From Marinilabiliaceae bacterium UBA5213 (GTDB taxonomy: Bacteria; Bacteroidota; Bacteroidia; Bacteroidales; Marinilabiliaceae): a DNA stretch of 19,168 nt. The stretch covers positions 5,353 through 24,520 of the forward strand of contig DHVH01000269.1 in the NCBI GenBank assembly GCA_002412555.1. The letters run 5' to 3'. A program made the translations under genes and the position numbers. The notes under the pieces were generated by a model. The model saw only the letters and a list, made by a program, of their open reading frames with translations. It did not search any database and was not told where the DNA came from. Below are positions 15,474 to 19,168 of this stretch, one piece after another. The first letter of the stretch is position 1. Every line of letters begins with the position of its first letter.

Positions 15474-15495
15474 ACAACTTCGGGGAAAAAGTTGT
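15474..15495 (+). promoter_or_regulatory. Expression-platform hairpin (P13-like) before btuF
   Basis: ACAACTT (15474-15480) pairs with AAGTTGT (15489-15495) around the loop CGGGGAAA. CGGG in this loop is complementary to CCCG in aptamer loop L5, the kissing contact known from cobalamin riboswitches. The hairpin ends 14 bases before the chosen btuF ATG, within reach of a bound ribosome, and lacks an adjacent T run; control of translation is therefore more likely than termination. Confidence 0.7.
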
Positions 15496-15509
15496 CAGAC
15501 ATTTTTATC

Positions 15510-16385
15510 ATGAAGGTCAATCAAAAAAACATTTTCGCATCAAAAGGTGCACGACTGCTTAGAAAGGGTTCAGGGCAGGTGAAAGTCTTATTGCTACTAT
15601 TAGCCCTCTTGGCTTCTATGGCTATTAAAGGGCAGGAAAGGCCCAAACGCATTGTTTCACTGGCCCCCTCTCTCACCAAAAGCATCTATTACCTCGGAGG
15701 GGCTGACCAACTGGTGGGCCGCACCACCTATTGTCACATTGCTGAAAAGGACCAAAAAGAAGTGGTTGCCACGGCCATAACGGTCAATATAGAAAAAGTC
15801 ATTACGCTTAAACCCGATTTGGTGGTGGCCTCTACCATTACCAATCCCGAAACGCTGGAAATGATCAGACGGGCCGGCATTCCAACCAAAGTCATTGCTA
15901 CACCCCCCAATTTTGACATTCTCTGCACCCAGTTTTTGGAACTGGGCGCTCTGATTGGTCAATTCGCAACGGCCGACTCCATTGTTCAGCACACCAGAAG
16001 GGAAGTGGATCTGATCAAACAATCCTATGATCAAAAAGCACCCCAACAGTTCTTTTTCCAGATTGGTGCCAAACCCCTCTTTACAGTACTCGACAACACC
16101 TTTATGGCAGATTACATCACCTTTTCAGGTGGCGAAAACATTTCATCAGGACTTACCAAGGGCACGCTTAACCGCGAATTTGTGCTCGTAAAAAATCCCG
16201 ACGTCATCATCATCGTCAACATGGGCATAGTGGGTGAAGAGGAAAAAAAGACCTGGCAGCTTTACCCCCACCTGAAGGCGGTTAAAAACAATAAGGTTTT
16301 CTTTATTGAATCGGACATGGCCAGTACGCCTAACCCGCCTGATTTTCTTAACACCATGAAAGCCATCCAGAAAGCATTGCAATGA
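15510..16385 (+). CDS. btuF: Periplasmic cobalamin/corrinoid-binding protein of an ABC importer
   Basis: It captures corrinoid in the periplasm and hands it to the BtuC permease. I use the ATG at 15510 (291 aa); an in-frame TTG at 15492 lies inside the expression-platform hairpin and is unlikely. A long basic n-region precedes a signal helix at about 24-38 (VKVLLLLLALLASMA), with the mature part starting near QERPKRIVSLAPSLTKSIYYLGG, the BtuF/FecB-type opening. No lipobox cysteine is present, so a soluble protein is likely. LVGRTTYCHIAEKDQKEVV, VITLKPDLVVAS and VFFIESDMASTPNPPDFLNTM follow the class III binding-protein plan of two lobes. Its stop overlaps the btuC start (ATGA). The riboswitch makes corrinoid the likely ligand; by sequence alone haem or siderophore would also be possible. 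Confidence 0.88.
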   Translation: MKVNQKNIFASKGARLLRKGSGQVKVLLLLLALLASMAIKGQERPKRIVSLAPSLTKSIYYLGGADQLVGRTTYCHIAEKDQKEVVATAITVNIEKVITLKPDLVVASTITNPETLEMIRRAGIPTKVIATPPNFDILCTQFLELGALIGQFATADSIVQHTRREVDLIKQSYDQKAPQQFFFQIGAKPLFTVLDNTFMADYITFSGGENISSGLTKGTLNREFVLVKNPDVIIIVNMGIVGEEEKKTWQLYPHLKAVKNNKVFFIESDMASTPNPPDFLNTMKAIQKALQ

Positions 16386-17398
16386 CCAACAAATACCTCT
16401 CATGGACGCTCTTTACGCTGCTGCTGGTCATTTTGCTGGTAGCCGCCTCCCTGTTGTCGCTGACCATTGGAGAAGCTTCCATTTCTCTGACAGACATCCC
16501 CTCCTTGCTGCAACAAAAGGAGAGCATGGAATATTTTATTCTCACGCAGATACGTCTGCCCCGTATTGTTCTGGCATTTGCCGTGGGCGGTGCTTTGAGT
16601 CTGGCCGGGGCCATTTTGCAAGGCATTTTTCGCAATCCGCTGGTTGAACCCTATACGCTGGGCATATCGGGCGGCGCCGCTTTGGGCGTGGCCTTCGTGA
16701 TTGTGCTGGGCTTTCATCTGACCATTGGGATGTTTATGCTGCCACTGGCGGGTTTTGCGGGGGCCATGACAACCATTCTAATCGTTGGCGTTCTGGGATT
16801 TCTGCGGGGTGGCACCGACATCAACAAAATGCTGCTCATTGGCGTGATGATCAGCTTTGTGGCCTCATCGGCCATGATGTTTCTGATGTCGATCACCACT
16901 TCTGAAAATTTGCATGGCATCGTTTTCTGGATCATGGGCTCGCTGGACGAGCCCAATAAAATGCTGATTCAAATCACACTGTATTCAGCACTGGCGGGAC
17001 TCCTGTTCAGCTACCTCTTTGCCCGTCCCCTCAACGCCTTATTGCTGGGACAGGAAAAGGCGGCCCACCTGGGCATCAACAGCAAAACCACCATTCGTTT
17101 GTTGTTCATCACCGCTTCGCTGTTAACCGGCATTTGCGTGTCGGTGGCCGGGGTAATTGGCTTTGTGGGATTGGTTATTCCGCATTTGATACGACTCATT
17201 GCGGGATCCGATTACCGCTTTTTGCTCATAGGTTCCTTTCTGGGTGGGGGATTGTTTCTTATTTTAAGTGACATTGTGGCCCGCACCATTATCTCGCCCA
17301 ACGAGCTGCCCATTGGGGTGATTACGGGAATAGCCGGCGGCATACTCTTTATTATTGTTTTGAACCAAAGCAGAAATAAGAAACGGCATGGCATCTGA
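16382..17398 (+). CDS. btuC: Cobalamin ABC importer permease (FecCD family)
   Basis: The inner-membrane channel subunit, acting as a homodimer with BtuD. At 338 aa it has the usual FecCD length and about ten hydrophobic segments throughout. Family blocks are QIRLPRIVLAFAVGGALSLAG, AILQGIFRNPLVEPYTLGIS, GGAALGVAF, FWIMGSLDEP, LGQEKAAHLGI, then GVIGFVGLVIPHLIRLIAGSD with the conserved GLVxPHxxR motif, and NELPIGVITGIAGGILFI near the end. The start overlaps the btuF stop by 4 bp, and the end overlaps btuD by 11 bp, so translation of the three is coupled. No frame damage is seen. Confidence 0.94.
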   Translation: MTNKYLSWTLFTLLLVILLVAASLLSLTIGEASISLTDIPSLLQQKESMEYFILTQIRLPRIVLAFAVGGALSLAGAILQGIFRNPLVEPYTLGISGGAALGVAFVIVLGFHLTIGMFMLPLAGFAGAMTTILIVGVLGFLRGGTDINKMLLIGVMISFVASSAMMFLMSITTSENLHGIVFWIMGSLDEPNKMLIQITLYSALAGLLFSYLFARPLNALLLGQEKAAHLGINSKTTIRLLFITASLLTGICVSVAGVIGFVGLVIPHLIRLIAGSDYRFLLIGSFLGGGLFLILSDIVARTIISPNELPIGVITGIAGGILFIIVLNQSRNKKRHGI

Positions 17399-18218
17399 CT
17401 ATCTTAAAATAGAACAGCTCACTTGCGGATATGGCCAGGGCTTCAATCTGCGGAAAGTCTCCGTTTCACTGGAACAGGGGGCTCTGGCAGGCATTATTGG
17501 TCCCAATGGCTCCGGTAAAACCACTTTGTTCAAGGGCATTTCGGGACAGCTGCCCACCAAATCGGGCCACATTCACTTACACAATACCAGTCTGAGTCAC
17601 CTCAAACTCAAAGAAAAAGCCAAAAGGGTCGCCGTAGTCTCCCAATTTCCCGATACCGCCGACATTACCGTGGAAGACTATGTACTGATGGGTCGCTTGC
17701 CCTACCGCGAGCCCTTTCAGTTTTTTGAGCCGCGTAAGGACGTGGTGATCGCCCGCAAATACATGCGGCTGACGGGAGTTTATGGGCATAGAAAGAAGTA
17801 CCTGTCGCAGCTCAGCGGCGGAGAGCAGCAGCTCGCCGCCATTGCCCAGGCACTGACGCAGGAGCCTGAGCTCCTGCTTATGGATGAGCCCACATCCCAC
17901 CTCGATATTACCCATCAGGTGGAAATCCTCAACCTCATCCAACGCCTCAACCGGGAAATGAACCTCACTGTATTGATGATCATCCACGACCTCAATCTGG
18001 CCGCGGAGTATTGTGATTATCTGATTATGATGAAGGACGGCGCCATCCATACCAAGGGCACACCGCAGGAAGTGCTCACCTACGAAAAAATTGAACAAGT
18101 CTATGATACGGTGGTCGTCACCCAGACCAACCCCCTTTCGGGCAAACCGGCCATTTTTCTGGTATCGGAAAACATTTTAAAAGAAATTCAGGCCAAATAT
18201 GGCGGCATACAGCGGTGA
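17388..18218 (+). CDS. btuD: Cobalamin ABC importer ATP-binding protein
   Basis: The ATPase that drives BtuC. The 276 aa hold all ABC motifs: Walker A GPNGSGKT (38-45), Q-loop Gln86 (VVSQFPD), signature LSGGE (142-146) followed by QQLAAIAQAL, Walker B LLLMDEP (162-168), D-loop SHLD and H-loop His200 (MIIHDLNLAAEYCDY). The tail (GTPQEVLTYEKIEQVYD, then VSENIL) is typical of iron-chelate and cobalamin importers. It begins inside the end of btuC and is the last gene of the riboswitch-led operon; no clear terminator follows. Cobalamin specificity comes from the riboswitch and operon, not from the ATPase itself. Confidence 0.94.
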   Translation: MASDYLKIEQLTCGYGQGFNLRKVSVSLEQGALAGIIGPNGSGKTTLFKGISGQLPTKSGHIHLHNTSLSHLKLKEKAKRVAVVSQFPDTADITVEDYVLMGRLPYREPFQFFEPRKDVVIARKYMRLTGVYGHRKKYLSQLSGGEQQLAAIAQALTQEPELLLMDEPTSHLDITHQVEILNLIQRLNREMNLTVLMIIHDLNLAAEYCDYLIMMKDGAIHTKGTPQEVLTYEKIEQVYDTVVVTQTNPLSGKPAIFLVSENILKEIQAKYGGIQR

Positions 18219-18287
18219 TGGATAGAGGATAAAATTAGTCCCAAAAGCAGTTTGCCTGATTCTGGCTGGCCGACAAACATTTTTGTT

Positions 18288-18295
18288 TATATTTG
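18288..18295 (+). promoter_or_regulatory. Possible -7 box of the cation transporter gene
   Basis: TATATTTG matches TAnnTTTG and lies 27 bases before the ATG at 18323. No TTTG stands at the right distance upstream (the nearest ends 33 bases away). It suggests that the transporter has its own promoter apart from the btu operon. Confidence 0.4.
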
Positions 18296-18322
18296 GTTTA
18301 GCTTTCAAGTACTTCTACAAAT

Positions 18323-19117
18323 ATGCAAAAAAGCCTTTTTGAGATAACGAAAATGGACTGTCCCTCAGAGGAAAACCTCATCCGCATGAAGTTAGATGGG
18401 ATAGACGGCATCCGGGAGCTGGCGTTTGACCTATCCAACCGACAACTAACCATTTACCATGAAGGTCCATACGCTCCCATTGAACAAGCACTGAGCAGTC
18501 TAAAGCTGGGCAGCCACAGGCTGTCCAGCCAGGCCAGTGAAAAAACTTCTTTCTTAGAAGACATCCACCAAAAGAAACTATTGTGGACGGTCCTCATTAT
18601 CAACTTTGCCTTTTTCGTCATTGAGATGACCACCGGATTGCTATCCCGGTCAATGGGGTTGGTGGCCGACAGTCTGGATATGCTGGCCGACGCTTTTGTT
18701 TATGCCATTAGTCTCTATGCGGTGGGTGGACCGCTGCTCCGAAAGAAAAAAGTGGCCAGAGTGGCCGGGTATTTCCAGATCACCCTCGCGGCCCTGGGCT
18801 TTTTAGAGGTAGTACGCCGATTTCTGGGTTCAGAAAGGCTCCCCGATTTCAATACCATGATTATCGTTTCCGTCCTGGCCCTCATTGCCAACAGCTACTG
18901 CCTCTATATTCTGCAAAAATCAAAAAGCAAGGAAGAGGCCCACATGAAAGCCAGCATGATTTTTACTTCGAACGATGTCTTCATTAATATAGGGGTTATC
19001 ATAGCAGGGGGTATGGTATTGCTCACTCAATCAAAATACCCAGATTTGATTGTAGGCACCATTGTCTTTTTGATTGTAATTATGGGAGCAATTAAAATAT
19101 TGAATTTAGGAAAGTAA
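18323..19117 (+). CDS. Cation diffusion facilitator-like transporter with N-terminal HMA-like domain
   Basis: An inner-membrane protein expected to export a divalent metal by proton exchange. Of 264 aa, residues 1-70 form a ferredoxin-like domain resembling HMA metal-binding domains (LFEITKMDCPSEENLIRMKL), with only one cysteine (Cys13) where classical HMA domains have CxxC. The membrane part (about 85-262) has about six helices. The second helix carries the DxxxD pair Asp119/Asp123 (VADSLDMLADAFVYAIS), as in CDF proteins. In the fifth helix the usual (H/D)xxxD is replaced: around Asp218 (MIFTSNDVFINIGVI) the place four residues before Asp holds Phe, and Asn217 is next to it. PDLIVG (240-245) in the sixth helix is typical CDF. 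The C-terminal cytosolic domain of classical CDFs is missing. The metal cannot be named. It lies 104 bp after btuD with its own possible promoter. Confidence 0.85.
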   Translation: MQKSLFEITKMDCPSEENLIRMKLDGIDGIRELAFDLSNRQLTIYHEGPYAPIEQALSSLKLGSHRLSSQASEKTSFLEDIHQKKLLWTVLIINFAFFVIEMTTGLLSRSMGLVADSLDMLADAFVYAISLYAVGGPLLRKKKVARVAGYFQITLAALGFLEVVRRFLGSERLPDFNTMIIVSVLALIANSYCLYILQKSKSKEEAHMKASMIFTSNDVFINIGVIIAGGMVLLTQSKYPDLIVGTIVFLIVIMGAIKILNLGK

Positions 19118-19168
19118 AGCTTATCCAATTGCCAACTCACAGTCGTAAGCACATTTGCAAGCCCGCAC

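Noticed and set aside
15492..15509. TTG at 15492 as the start of btuF
   Set aside because: It lies in the 3' arm of the regulatory hairpin and adds six residues unlike the signal peptide; the ATG at 15510 is a better start.
17577..18098. A 173-codon minus-strand open frame
   Set aside because: It is antisense to btuD, which has every ABC motif in the plus-strand frame.

Overview
The window reads as a chromosomal segment of a Bacteroidota bacterium. The signs are a SusC/SusD pair under an ECF sigma/FecR anti-sigma couple, several promoter-like TAnnTTTG boxes of the Bacteroidota type, starts that mostly lack a Shine-Dalgarno sequence, and Bacteroidota-like AroA, AroB and DprA. The order cannot be settled from the sequence alone.

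Layout. At the left edge, on the minus strand, lie aroB and the 5' part of aroA (shikimate pathway, 6 bp apart). Next comes a minus-strand ECF sigma gene, divergent across a 338-bp AT-rich gap from a plus-strand unit: FecR anti-sigma, SusC-type TonB-dependent transporter with an N-terminal STN signalling domain, and SusD lipoprotein. A strong terminator closes that unit at 8763-8803. A small two-helix membrane protein and dprA follow. Between dprA and the next core gene (10567-12063) is an AT-rich accessory patch. It holds an apparent HigB-type toxin remnant, an intact HigA-type antitoxin, and a YhcG/DUF1016 PD-(D/E)XK nuclease gene cut by one in-frame TAG. On the minus strand follows a 975-aa FAD/Fe-S dehydrogenase of the D-2-hydroxyglutarate dehydrogenase (YdiJ) type.

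The right part is a corrinoid uptake operon, btuF-btuC-btuD, with overlapping genes, led by a cobalamin riboswitch at 15101-15456. The conserved aptamer boxes are all present, but one peripheral arm, between the GCCACTG and GGGAAGG boxes, is swollen to 193 nt by an array of about 25 diverged heptanucleotide repeats. The array changes polarity partway along, so it can fold back on itself as a ladder-like hairpin. This is the most unusual structure in the window. A cation diffusion facilitator with an N-terminal HMA-like domain and a non-canonical metal site closes the window.

How the parts work together: the sigma factor and FecR presumably adjust susCD expression to the transporter's own substrate, which is unknown because no degradative enzyme is nearby. 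The riboswitch presumably shuts BtuFCD synthesis when cobalamin is abundant, probably at translation, because a hairpin with a CGGG loop able to kiss the aptamer's CCCG loop sits 14 bases before the btuF start. The dprA-to-YdiJ patch looks like a decaying toxin/nuclease cassette.
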